DNA of 7,466 bases from Thermogutta sp. (GTDB taxonomy: Bacteria > Planctomycetota > Planctomycetia > Pirellulales > Thermoguttaceae): NCBI RefSeq assembly GCF_014359955.1, contig NZ_JACIYL010000147.1:1-7466 (forward strand), in the 5' to 3' direction. Position 1 is the stretch's first letter. The number at the start of each line of letters is the position of its first letter. The notes beneath the pieces are model-generated. The model was given only the letters and a program-made list of their open reading frames with translations, searched no databases and was not told where the DNA came from. Made by a program: the position numbers and the translations under genes. Positions 1 through 6,177 of this stretch are shown piece by piece.

Positions 1-885
1 CAGCCCCTTCAGCTCAATGTGGTGCACAGGGGTTTCCACTGTGCCCTGGAACTCTATCAGATGGGGAAGACCGGCGGCCTCAATTTTTGCCTCCTTCAGA
101 TTGACCCCGTCGGGCGGATAAAGATAGAGGATTCCCCGTTCGGCATCGAGATACCATTCGCCGGGGGCGTCCAGCTCCTCAAAAACGTTTTCCACAAATC
201 GGTACTGTGGATGCGGCGGCGATGGCCGATTGTTCTGCCATCCTCCTTCCATTTCCAGCCGCCCGTCACTGGTCTTCCCTGTGATCCGCCAGTGCATATC
301 TCCCCACAGGGCACGATGCATGGCGTGAAAGAAAGCCCCTCGCGGATCAGCCCAACGTGCCACGCGTTCCGGGGCGATGCAGTCCGCCGCAAATCCCTGG
401 AAATACTTCGCTGAGGGATCATAGTTGGGATACCGCGCGAGATGCTGCCGCTCCCCATTGATGAACAACTGGTCGAATTTCAGCCCCGGTGGCACCCGGG
501 CCTGGACGATTTGTCCCCGGTAAGGCTGGAAATCAAGAACCAGGCGGCACCCACCGCTGATGATGACCTGGCCCTCCTCGGCCGCCTCATATCGGATCGG
601 TGCGTCCGCCGATCCCGAATCGGCGGGCGTGAAAACAAGTGTTTTCTCGAGGTAATAAGTGCCGGGCAGAATCCGCACGACAATGGGCTCCCGCCCGCGC
701 GCCGGATGCCAGGCCACCGCCCGACGCGCTCCCTCCAGCGTGGCCAGCGGAGAATTTCGCGTGCCAGCCGCCGCATCGTCTCCATGGGGCGCCACCCAAA
801 GCTCCGCGGCAAGACCGGGAATCGCCGTCACAACCACAATCGCGATAAGACATGCCGGCACAACGCGTCTCCAACTGAAACTCAT
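1..885 (-). CDS. Secreted right-handed parallel beta-helix protein, GH141-like (partial, C-terminus outside window)
   Basis: The frame is open from an ATG at 885 to the left edge with no stop, giving the first 295 residues. Residues 1-27 form a Sec signal peptide: basic SWRR, a hydrophobic stretch at about 8-24, and likely cleavage after GLAA. The mature protein opens with LWVAPHGDD (29-37) and SPLATLEGAR (45-54), followed by LPGTYYL (73-79), ADSGSADAPIRYEA (88-101), FINGERQHLARYPNY (141-155) and GEWYLDAERGILYLYPP (242-258). This is the usual opening of secreted pectate-lyase-fold beta-helix proteins. The NGxRxxxARYPN and GEWYLD strings resemble glycoside hydrolase family 141 and its relatives, from memory. 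The catalytic helix coils lie outside the window, so the substrate cannot be named; a plant or algal polysaccharide side chain is an inference. Start choice: GGGAG (893-897) sits 7 nt before the ATG at 885, whereas the ATG at 891 is almost on top of it. The gene is divergent from the sugar transporter. Confidence 0.85.
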   Translation of the reverse strand, partial: MSFSWRRVVPACLIAIVVVTAIPGLAAELWVAPHGDDAAAGTRNSPLATLEGARRAVAWHPARGREPIVVRILPGTYYLEKTLVFTPADSGSADAPIRYEAAEEGQVIISGGCRLVLDFQPYRGQIVQARVPPGLKFDQLFINGERQHLARYPNYDPSAKYFQGFAADCIAPERVARWADPRGAFFHAMHRALWGDMHWRITGKTSDGRLEMEGGWQNNRPSPPHPQYRFVENVFEELDAPGEWYLDAERGILYLYPPDGVNLKEAKIEAAGLPHLIEFQGTVETPVHHIELKGL

Positions 886-892
886 GGACATT

Positions 893-897
893 CTCCC
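893..897 (-). promoter_or_regulatory. Shine-Dalgarno site of the beta-helix gene
   Basis: The minus strand reads GGGAG with a 7-nt spacer to the ATG at 885. It decides against the ATG at 891, which would leave only a one-base spacer. Confidence 0.5.
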
Positions 898-1146
898 GTA
901 TCGATTGCGGAACTGCTCCACTTGATGGACAGCGGCCAATCCAACGCTGGAGCACCAGTCGCGGTCGGGGCCATCCATGCATTCCCATAACCGCACAATG
1001 GGCCGTGGGTGAGGTCGCCGCGCTAATCGCGACCGACCAGCCACTTTTCCCAAACTGTCCCCCAAATAGGCCTTTCTCCTCTTCCCTGCGGTGCCATCTG
1101 CCCTAAAACCCATCGAAGAGGGAATGGATTATCCAACCAAAAACCG

Positions 1147-1230
1147 GACGTGACAAGCACGTCTCTCCAAAGAGAGAAGGAACGGGCTCGTCCGGCCCGG
1201 TGAAAACCACGTCTCGTCCACCACTGGACG
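1147..1230 (+). repeat. Cluster of three short perfect inverted repeats
   Basis: Hairpin A pairs GACGTG (1147-1152) with CACGTC (1158-1163) around a 5-nt loop. Hairpin B pairs TCTCTC (1162-1167) with GAGAGA (1172-1177) around CAAA. Hairpin C pairs CGTCCA (1215-1220) with TGGACG (1225-1230) around CCAC. A and B share bases 1162-1163 and so cannot both be complete. CACGTCTC occurs twice, at 1158-1165 and 1208-1215, once in A/B and once leading into C. These could be an RNA fold or protein-binding sites; the sequence alone does not decide. Confidence 0.5.
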
Positions 1231-1270
1231 GCGGACAGCTGGGTCCCTCCGGCCGGGGATATGGCAGACA

Positions 1271-1309
1271 GGTTCCACCAGAGTGAAGCTCGTGGCACCA
1301 GGCCTTTTT
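1271..1309 (+). terminator. Terminator-like hairpin with T5 tract upstream of the sugar transporter
   Basis: GGTTCCAC (1271-1278) pairs with GTGGCACC (1292-1299) at 7 of 8 positions. An inner GAG/CTC pairing in the loop may extend the stem. Five T residues follow at 1305-1309, five bases after the stem, which is slightly far for a classic intrinsic terminator. No plus-strand protein gene lies upstream. If it works, it would end a small RNA or attenuate a transporter leader. It could also be fortuitous. Confidence 0.3.
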
Positions 1310-1376
1310 CGACGTTGCCCCTTTCCCCGGGCGGCAAAGAGAAGGTGAGACCCAACTGGGCGATTTCCTGATTGGC

Positions 1377-1407
1377 TTGCATAATGCTGGTGCACAAGTA
1401 CCATAAT
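1377..1407 (+). promoter_or_regulatory. Candidate sigma70-like promoter of the sugar transporter
   Basis: TTGCAT (1377-1382) is followed after 19 bases by CATAAT (1402-1407), the latter five of six bases from TATAAT. The spacer is longer than the usual 17. The position, about 70 bases before the chosen start codon, is reasonable. The -10-like box lies within the second copy of the direct repeat CATAATGC. This is a match by eye only. Confidence 0.3.
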
Positions 1408-1466
1408 GCCGTTTAATGTCGTGATTTGGGGGTCGCTCAATCCACGGTTGGAAATGCCCTTGCCCG

Positions 1467-1471
1467 AAAGG
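1467..1471 (+). promoter_or_regulatory. Shine-Dalgarno site of the sugar transporter
   Basis: AAAGG with an 8-nt spacer supports the ATG at 1480 over the upstream TTG at 1426. Confidence 0.45.
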
Positions 1472-1479
1472 CCCTCGCC

Positions 1480-2895
1480 ATGATCGCACATATCCAGCAT
1501 GGCTCCGGTGCGGAACCCCCGCCTTATCGCGGAAGCACAGGCTACGTGCTGTTGCTGACCGTTGTCGCTGCCCTGGGGGGATTACTGTTTGGATACGACA
1601 CGGCCGTCATTGCAGGCGCCATCGACTACCTCACGGAACACTTTCAGCTTTCACCGGAGCTTAAAGGCTGGGCGACCTCGAATATCCTGCTGGGATGTGC
1701 CCTCGGCGCGGCGGTGGCCGGGCCGCTCGCGGACTATCTGGGCAGACGCTGGGTGCTGGTGATTTCTGCCATATTCTTCGCCATTTCGGCTATTGGCACG
1801 GCCATTCCTACCACGCTGACACAATTTGTTCTTGCCCGGATGCTGGGCGGCCTGGCGGTCGGAGCAGCCGCCATCGTTTCGCCCCTGTACATCGCCGAGA
1901 TTTCTCCTGCCCACCTCCGGGGAAGGCTGGTGGCCCTCCAGCAAATCGCCATCATCTCGGGGATGGTGGTCGTCGCCGTTGTGAACTGGCTCATCGCGCT
2001 GCAGGGAGATCATGCCTGGAATGTGACGATCGGCTGGCGCTGGATGTTCGGCTCGGAAACGCTGCCCGCCGTCCTGTTCCTCGCCTGTCTGACCCTCGTT
2101 CCGGAAAGCCCTCGCTGGTTGATCAAGATGGGCAGAACGGAGGAGGCCCTCGCCGTACTCACCCGGCTGGCCGGTCCGGAGCGGGCAAACTGGGAAGCGG
2201 CGGACATTCAACGCACTGTGGCAGAAGAAACCGGTCGATTGAGTGAACTGCTTCGCCCCGGTTACCGGCGGATTCTCGTCATCGGCGTCATCCTTGCGAT
2301 CCTTCAGCAGGTGACCGGGATCAACGCCATCGTCTATTACACGCCCAGCATCTTTCGCAGTTCCGGCAGCACGGACATCTGGGCCCTGTTCTGGACGATC
2401 ATCACGCAGGCCGTCAATCTGACCTTCACTCTGGTCGCCATTGCCGTGGTGGATCGATTGGGGCGAAAACCCCTTCTGCTCCTTACATCAACGGCCATGG
2501 GGACTTCTCTTGTGCTCCTGGGCTGGGCATTTCATCAGCAACTGCCCAACACCTGGGTTGTGGTGTTCGTCCAACTGTACATGGCGTCCTTCGCGGTGGG
2601 AATGGGACCGGTGGTGTGGGTGGTGCTGGCGGAGATGTTTCCCACCCGAACACGCGGTCTGGCCATGGGAATTGCCACCGTGGCCCTGTGGCTGGCCGAC
2701 TTTCTGATCACGCAGACCGCCCCCATGATGTATGCGGCGTGGGGGCCGGCCTCGGCATTCTGGACGTATGCCGTGATGTGTGCAGTGTGCCTGGTGTTCG
2801 TCCTGCTGTTTGTACCGGAAACAAAAGGCAAGACGCTGGAAGAAATCGAGCGGAGCTTTCTGGGACTGGAAGCGACGACGAGCAGACAGGGCTGA
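1480..2895 (+). CDS. XylE-like sugar:H+ symporter (MFS sugar porter family)
   Basis: A 471-residue, 12-helix inner-membrane transporter with every sugar-porter signature in order: GGLLFGYDTAVIAGA (33-47), DYLGRR (85-90), R120, PLYIAEISP (135-143), PESPRWL (208-214), QQVTGINAIVYY (276-287), DRLGRK (325-330), GPVVWVVLAEMFP (376-388) and PETKG (446-450). Asp40 matches the proton-coupling Asp of E. coli XylE (FGYDTAVISG), so proton symport of a monosaccharide is likely. Compared with XylE from memory, Gln155, Gln276, Gln277, Asn282, Trp380 and Trp404 keep the sugar-contact residues. Met162 and Leu403 replace glutamines, so the sugar may not be xylose. The ATG at 1480 has AAAGG (1467-1471) 8 nt upstream; an in-frame TTG at 1426 would add 18 residues and is less likely. 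The gene diverges from the beta-helix gene and converges on mlaD, with 27 bases between them. It is full length and intact. Confidence 0.93.
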   Translation: MIAHIQHGSGAEPPPYRGSTGYVLLLTVVAALGGLLFGYDTAVIAGAIDYLTEHFQLSPELKGWATSNILLGCALGAAVAGPLADYLGRRWVLVISAIFFAISAIGTAIPTTLTQFVLARMLGGLAVGAAAIVSPLYIAEISPAHLRGRLVALQQIAIISGMVVVAVVNWLIALQGDHAWNVTIGWRWMFGSETLPAVLFLACLTLVPESPRWLIKMGRTEEALAVLTRLAGPERANWEAADIQRTVAEETGRLSELLRPGYRRILVIGVILAILQQVTGINAIVYYTPSIFRSSGSTDIWALFWTIITQAVNLTFTLVAIAVVDRLGRKPLLLLTSTAMGTSLVLLGWAFHQQLPNTWVVVFVQLYMASFAVGMGPVVWVVLAEMFPTRTRGLAMGIATVALWLADFLITQTAPMMYAAWGPASAFWTYAVMCAVCLVFVLLFVPETKGKTLEEIERSFLGLEATTSRQG

Positions 2896-2922
2896 ACCAC
2901 CCTTTTCACCCCACCAGGAGCG

Positions 2923-4095
2923 TCAGCGCAAGGCTCCGGGAAGGATGGAGAACCGGCGCGGCGGCTCGGTCTGCGGAACCGGAAGGACGGATTCCTCCTC
3001 ACCGAACGAAGGGATGTTGGGCAGACCCTTGGTGCCTGCCTGACGTTCCAGGGCACCCCGGACGCCCAGCAATTCCGGATGGCGGGCGATTTTGTCGCTG
3101 AACACACGAAGATCGCTGATCACCGGTCGGAGATCCTGCGTCAACTGCTGCACGTTGGTCATGGTGCGATCGAGTTTTTGGTAGAGTGTGGGATCCCGCA
3201 CGAGACGGCCGAGCGTGGAATCGTCGCGGTTCAGGGTTTCACCGAATTCCGCAAGCTGGGCAGTCACACGCTCCAGGTTTTGCAAACTGGTATCCAGCCG
3301 GCGGATCATCGCGGCTCCGTTCTCCGCCAATGGGGCCGTCACCCCGCGAAGGTTGTCCAAATTTTCTCTCGCCACGCGAATCGTCTGGTTGGCTTCGTCC
3401 AGGGTGTGACGCAGATCGTCCACCACCTGGGGCACGCGGCTTAGCGTATCCTTCAGCCGCTGTTTCAGTTCCGGGTCTCCCACGATGTCATTGGCGTTAC
3501 TCACCGTTTGCTGGGCAAGCGTCACTGTTTTGTTGGCATTGGCGAGCAGATCCTTCAGTTGCTGTTCGTTATCCGTGAGAATGCGATTGACGGAGCGAAC
3601 CGTGTCGCCCAAGTCGGCCGCCGTCTGGTTCACTGAATTAATCGCCGTTACCAGCCGCTCCTGAAGGTTGGTGAGAATCACAATGGGATCTGGGGGGACG
3701 ATTCCCTGCATGACATCGCCTTCCTTGAGAGGTTCGGTCGAAGCGTTGGGGTCCGGGGAGAGCGAGATCTCCAGGGTGGAATCCCCTAGCAATGCCCGAT
3801 TCAGCCGACACACTTCATTGCGGCGAAGCACGTATTTGCGCTCGACGCGGGCGGTGACGAGCACATTCCCCTCGGGAGTCAGTTGCACGTCCGTCACGTG
3901 ACCGATGACGATCCCGCTTTTCCGCAGGGGGGAGCGTTCGGCCACACCGGGGGCCTCGGGGAAGCGGATGTAGATGGTGTATTCCGCAGGAAAAGGCCAG
4001 CGCCATTCTCCAAACGTCACCAGTAGAATGGCCGCAATGAGAATGGAGGCTAGCACCATCACCCCAATTCGAAACTGCATGAGCCGTTCATCCAT
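2923..4095 (-). CDS. mlaD: MlaD-like MCE-domain protein with a long helical tail
   Basis: 390 residues. An N-terminal membrane helix (about 9-28) anchors the protein in the inner membrane. A single MCE domain follows (about 37-113), with RSPLRKSGIVIGHV (54-67) and LLGDSTLEISL (102-112). From about 137 to 345 the sequence is charged, rich in Asn, Gln and Leu, almost free of proline and predicted helical, with VRDPTLYQKL-type segments. A proline-rich end follows (about 365-390). MCE proteins form hexameric rings that bind lipid and work with an MlaE-MlaF engine to move phospholipids between the inner and outer membranes. E. coli MlaD is only about 183 residues; the long tail recalls the helical tubes of PqiB and Mce1 proteins. 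The start codon has a strong GGAGGAG 7 nt upstream and overlaps the end of mlaF by 8 bases, so this is the third gene of an mlaE-mlaF-mlaD operon. Its transported lipid is unknown. Confidence 0.92.
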   Translation of the reverse strand: MDERLMQFRIGVMVLASILIAAILLVTFGEWRWPFPAEYTIYIRFPEAPGVAERSPLRKSGIVIGHVTDVQLTPEGNVLVTARVERKYVLRRNEVCRLNRALLGDSTLEISLSPDPNASTEPLKEGDVMQGIVPPDPIVILTNLQERLVTAINSVNQTAADLGDTVRSVNRILTDNEQQLKDLLANANKTVTLAQQTVSNANDIVGDPELKQRLKDTLSRVPQVVDDLRHTLDEANQTIRVARENLDNLRGVTAPLAENGAAMIRRLDTSLQNLERVTAQLAEFGETLNRDDSTLGRLVRDPTLYQKLDRTMTNVQQLTQDLRPVISDLRVFSDKIARHPELLGVRGALERQAGTKGLPNIPSFGEEESVLPVPQTEPPRRFSILPGALR

Positions 4096-4978
4096 GGACC
4101 GACTCCTCCGCAGATTGTGCGTGATTATTTTCTTCGCGAGCCATTTCCATCAGGCGCTCGCCCGCTTCGCCGCGAACAAATTGAATGACCCGGCGATCGC
4201 TGGCTTTTTCGATTTCTGCAGCCGGGCCATCATAGAGGATCTGGCTCTCTCCGGGTTTGAGTCGGGCAAGCGGATAGAGCATGACGATGCGATCGCATAC
4301 TTTGGTGGCCGTTCGCATGTCATGGGTAACAATGATACTTGTAACAGGATGCTGGCGCCGGGTGCGGAGGATGAGTTCGTTGATCACATCGCTCATGATG
4401 GGATCGAGTCCGGTCGTGGGCTCGTCGTAGAGCATCAGTTCCGGCTCCAGGGCGAGAGCCCGGGCAAGGCCCACGCGCTTCCGCATCCCGCCTGAGATCT
4501 CTCCCGGCTTTTTTCGAAGGACGCTGAGGGGAAGTCCCACCTCCGCCACCCTCGCCCGAACGATAGCCTGTATCTCGTCTTCACTCAATTGCCGGTGCTG
4601 GCGGAGCGGAAAAGCAATATTCTCGCCAATCGTCATGCTGTCAAAGAGGGCCGCGTTTTGGAACACGAAGCCCATCCGAGTGCGTTCCCGGGCCAGTTCC
4701 GCAGCACTGAGGCGGAAAAGGTCCTGACCGTCGAAGAGAACTTTTCCCCGCGTCGGGCGCTGGAGGGCCACGAGTGTTTTCAGGAACACTGTTTTTCCGC
4801 AGCCGCTTTCTCCCAGAATCGCCACCGTTTCCCCACGCCGGATCTGGATGGAAATATCGCGCAGCACCATCTGGCGGCCGAAGGTCACCGTCAGGTGGTC
4901 CACTTCCACCAGGACATGGCCGTCAGTCGGAGCGGCGGTGGCTGTCGGGCTGACGTGGGGTTCTGTGGCATAGGTCAT
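4088..4978 (-). CDS. mlaF: MlaF-like ABC transporter ATPase
   Basis: A 296-residue cytoplasmic ATP-binding subunit that powers the MlaE permease. All nucleotide-binding motifs are present: Walker A GESGCGKT (56-63), Q-loop Gln107, signature ISGGM (161-165), Walker B LMLYDE (181-186), D-loop GLD (190-192) and H-loop His219. FVFQNAALFDSMTIGENIAFPL (104-125) and SGGMRKRVGLARAL are typical of the MlaF/Mkl/TGD3 branch rather than of import ATPases. The first 20 residues are rich in Ala, Thr and Pro and not conserved; the ABC domain begins at HVLVEVDHLTV. The start is uncertain. The ATG at 4978 has no SD at good distance but overlaps the stop of a short frame from the mlaE end. A GTG at 4999 would add seven residues but overlaps the GGAGG, too close to serve it. 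The gene overlaps mlaD by 8 bases. Confidence 0.95.
   Translation of the reverse strand: MTYATEPHVSPTATAAPTDGHVLVEVDHLTVTFGRQMVLRDISIQIRRGETVAILGESGCGKTVFLKTLVALQRPTRGKVLFDGQDLFRLSAAELARERTRMGFVFQNAALFDSMTIGENIAFPLRQHRQLSEDEIQAIVRARVAEVGLPLSVLRKKPGEISGGMRKRVGLARALALEPELMLYDEPTTGLDPIMSDVINELILRTRRQHPVTSIIVTHDMRTATKVCDRIVMLYPLARLKPGESQILYDGPAAEIEKASDRRVIQFVRGEAGERLMEMAREENNHAQSAEESVHG
4103..4109 (-). promoter_or_regulatory. Strong Shine-Dalgarno site of mlaD inside mlaF
   Basis: The minus strand reads GGAGGAG with a 7-nt spacer to the ATG at 4095. It lies within the last codons of mlaF and fixes the mlaD start. Confidence 0.8.
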
Positions 4979-5028
4979 GACGGCTGACGAACGTCGCACC
5001 TCCGAAGTGTCACTGGGTAATCTCGCAT
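4975..5028 (-). other. 17-codon open frame bridging mlaE and mlaF
   Basis: An ATG at 5028 shares its A with the mlaE stop (TAATG). The frame reads MRDYPVTLRRCDVRQPS and ends in a TGA that overlaps the mlaF ATG (ATGA). It contains GGAGG at 4999-5003. It is too short to call a gene, but its position would let ribosomes finishing mlaE reinitiate and be delivered to the mlaF start. Coincidence remains possible. Confidence 0.3.
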
Positions 5029-5906
5029 TAAATCAACCGCGGGCCCTGCGGAAACAGCACATTGTAGAGCGCATCGAAACCGATTCCCAAAAGCAGATCC
5101 AGAAGCAGGATCGTCACGAACGAATGGACAAACGCGTAGGTGGCAGCGCGGCCGACGCCTTCCGCGCCCGGATCACAATGAAAACCATGGTGGCAACCGA
5201 TCACGGCGATGGCGCCTCCGAAAAACAGCGTTTTGGCCGTTCCCGAGAACAGATCAAACCACCCCACATAATTTGCGGAGTTCTGAAGGTAATAGTAGGC
5301 GTCGATGTGCAGCAGGTAAACGCTGTAATAGTATCCCCCGACCACGCCCATGAAGTCGGCCACCAGCGTGAGCGCGGGAATGAGCACCAGGCAGGCAAGA
5401 AACCGGGGAACGACAAGGTAATGGATGGGGTCCGCCCCCATGACAGCCAGGGCGTCGATCTGTTCCGTGACCCGCATTGTGCCCAACTCGGCCGCCATCG
5501 CACTGCCCACCCGACCGGCGAGCATGGTGGCGGCCAGGACCGGCCCAAGCTCGCGGACGAGTGACATATTGATGACCGCCCCCAGCCGGGTTTCCAGGTT
5601 GAGCATTTTGAACTGGGCGTAGCTCTGCACGGCGAGGACCATCCCCACAAATGTCCCAGTGAGGGCCACCACCGGGAGGCTGAGCACCCCGATCTGATAA
5701 AAATTCCAGATAATCGTCTCCCGTCGAGGGCGCCGGATGACAAGCCAGCGGAGCGTTCTCGCGAAGAACAGCGAAATGCTCCCCAGCCCGACGATCCAGT
5801 CCATCGTTCGGGCACCGACGTCCGCCACCCATTGGGCAAAGTTGTTGAGCATTCCCCCGGGTACACCGGGGAGTCCGTTGGGCGAGCGTAGTGAAGCTGT
5901 ACTCAC
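5028..5906 (-). CDS. mlaE: MlaE-like ABC lipid transporter permease
   Basis: An inner-membrane permease of the MlaE/TGD1 family and first gene of the operon. Counted from the ATG at 5852 it has 274 residues, close to the family norm. It carries the hallmark ELGPVLAATMLAGRVGSAMA (101-120), then AELGTM, EQIDAL (130-135) and MGADPIHYLVVPR (138-150), and near the C-terminus GAEGVGRAAT (229-238). Hydrophobic segments lie at about 52-75, 92-112, 150-175, 205-220 and 240-258. With MlaF and MlaD it forms the phospholipid-moving complex. The start coordinate given is a GTG at 5906 (292 residues), because GGAGG (5913-5917) sits 6 nt before it; the ATG at 5852 has only a G-rich run buried in a hairpin. 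The extra 18 residues are proline- and glycine-rich with weak codon bias, so the ATG remains a real alternative. A TTG at 5969 has no support. The downstream mlaF begins about 50 bases after the stop. Confidence 0.94.
   Translation of the reverse strand: MSTASLRSPNGLPGVPGGMLNNFAQWVADVGARTMDWIVGLGSISLFFARTLRWLVIRRPRRETIIWNFYQIGVLSLPVVALTGTFVGMVLAVQSYAQFKMLNLETRLGAVINMSLVRELGPVLAATMLAGRVGSAMAAELGTMRVTEQIDALAVMGADPIHYLVVPRFLACLVLIPALTLVADFMGVVGGYYYSVYLLHIDAYYYLQNSANYVGWFDLFSGTAKTLFFGGAIAVIGCHHGFHCDPGAEGVGRAATYAFVHSFVTILLLDLLLGIGFDALYNVLFPQGPRLI
5855..5871 (-). repeat. GC-rich hairpin next to the alternative mlaE start
   Basis: CCCCGG and CCGGGG form a perfect 6-bp stem around a 5-nt loop, ending two bases before the ATG at 5852. 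If that ATG were the start, the G-rich sequence that could bind the ribosome would be locked in the stem. If translation starts at 5906, the hairpin lies inside the coding region. Confidence 0.5.
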
Positions 5907-5912
5907 CGCATG

Positions 5913-5917
5913 CCTCC
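5913..5917 (-). promoter_or_regulatory. Shine-Dalgarno site supporting a GTG start of mlaE
   Basis: The minus strand reads GGAGG with a 6-nt spacer to the GTG at 5906, in frame with the permease. Confidence 0.5.
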
Positions 5918-6177
5918 GAGAGAGCCTGGACGATCTGCGTGGGGTCAGACCTGTCCCACAAGTGCGCAATGCCCCTGCTTTCTCTTCGACTTTATCGAAT
6001 GTACGGCTTGAGACAAACGTAGGGGCAAGACGGTTGGTTCAAAAAAAACGACACGCTAACGTCCCGACAGAACTGCCAAATCAACCTGCGGACTACATAT
6101 TGCCCGGAGTTTTTATCACCCCCTAGCCCCCTGCTCACTGCCGGGTAACATTGCCCGATCCTGCGAAAAGGGACCCT
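5918..6177. other. 260-base spacer between the PmoA-family gene and mlaE, no gene seen
   Basis: The stretch is AT-richer than the genes and contains an A8 run at 6041-6048 (T8 on the minus strand). No stable stem precedes the T8, so I do not call a terminator. The mla promoter must lie here or upstream if the operon is transcribed alone; I could not identify it. Confidence 0.5.

Larger units (their letters stand above)
886..1479. other. 594-base divergent intergenic region with hairpins, no convincing gene
   Basis: This stretch separates the divergent beta-helix and sugar-transporter genes. The open frames in it, such as minus-strand 1023-1397, overlap one another, lack a recognisable domain and have no evident ribosome binding site, so I do not call them genes. 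The stretch holds perfect short inverted repeats at 1147-1163, 1162-1177 and 1215-1230, a terminator-like hairpin at 1271-1299 followed by T5, an 8-bp direct repeat CATAATGC at 1380-1387 and 1402-1409, and a candidate promoter for the transporter. Regulation of both flanking genes from here is an inference from the layout. Confidence 0.6.

Noticed and set aside
442..990. Plus-strand 182-codon open frame
   Set aside because: It lies antisense to the beta-helix gene, whose signal peptide and conserved blocks are clear.
1340..1410. Partial resemblance to the TPP riboswitch (CTGAT, ATAATG, CTGG in order)
   Set aside because: The conserved CTGAGA and GGGGTGC segments are absent, and the bases flanking ATAATG do not pair as the element requires. 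The gene downstream is a sugar transporter, not a thiamin gene.
1023..1500. Several overlapping minus-strand open frames of 123-128 codons
   Set aside because: They occupy the same DNA in different frames, show no domain, signal peptide or membrane pattern, and lack ribosome binding sites. They are typical chance frames in GC-rich DNA.
2917..2937. GGAGC...GCTCC stem between the convergent transporter and mlaD genes, considered as a bidirectional terminator
   Set aside because: It is only 5 bp with an 11-nt loop, overlaps the mlaD stop region and has no T-tract on either side.
4977..5564. Plus-strand 195-codon open frame antisense to mlaE
   Set aside because: It mirrors the strongly conserved permease frame on the opposite strand. 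Its translation is a charged, Gln-, His- and Lys-rich string without a recognisable fold.
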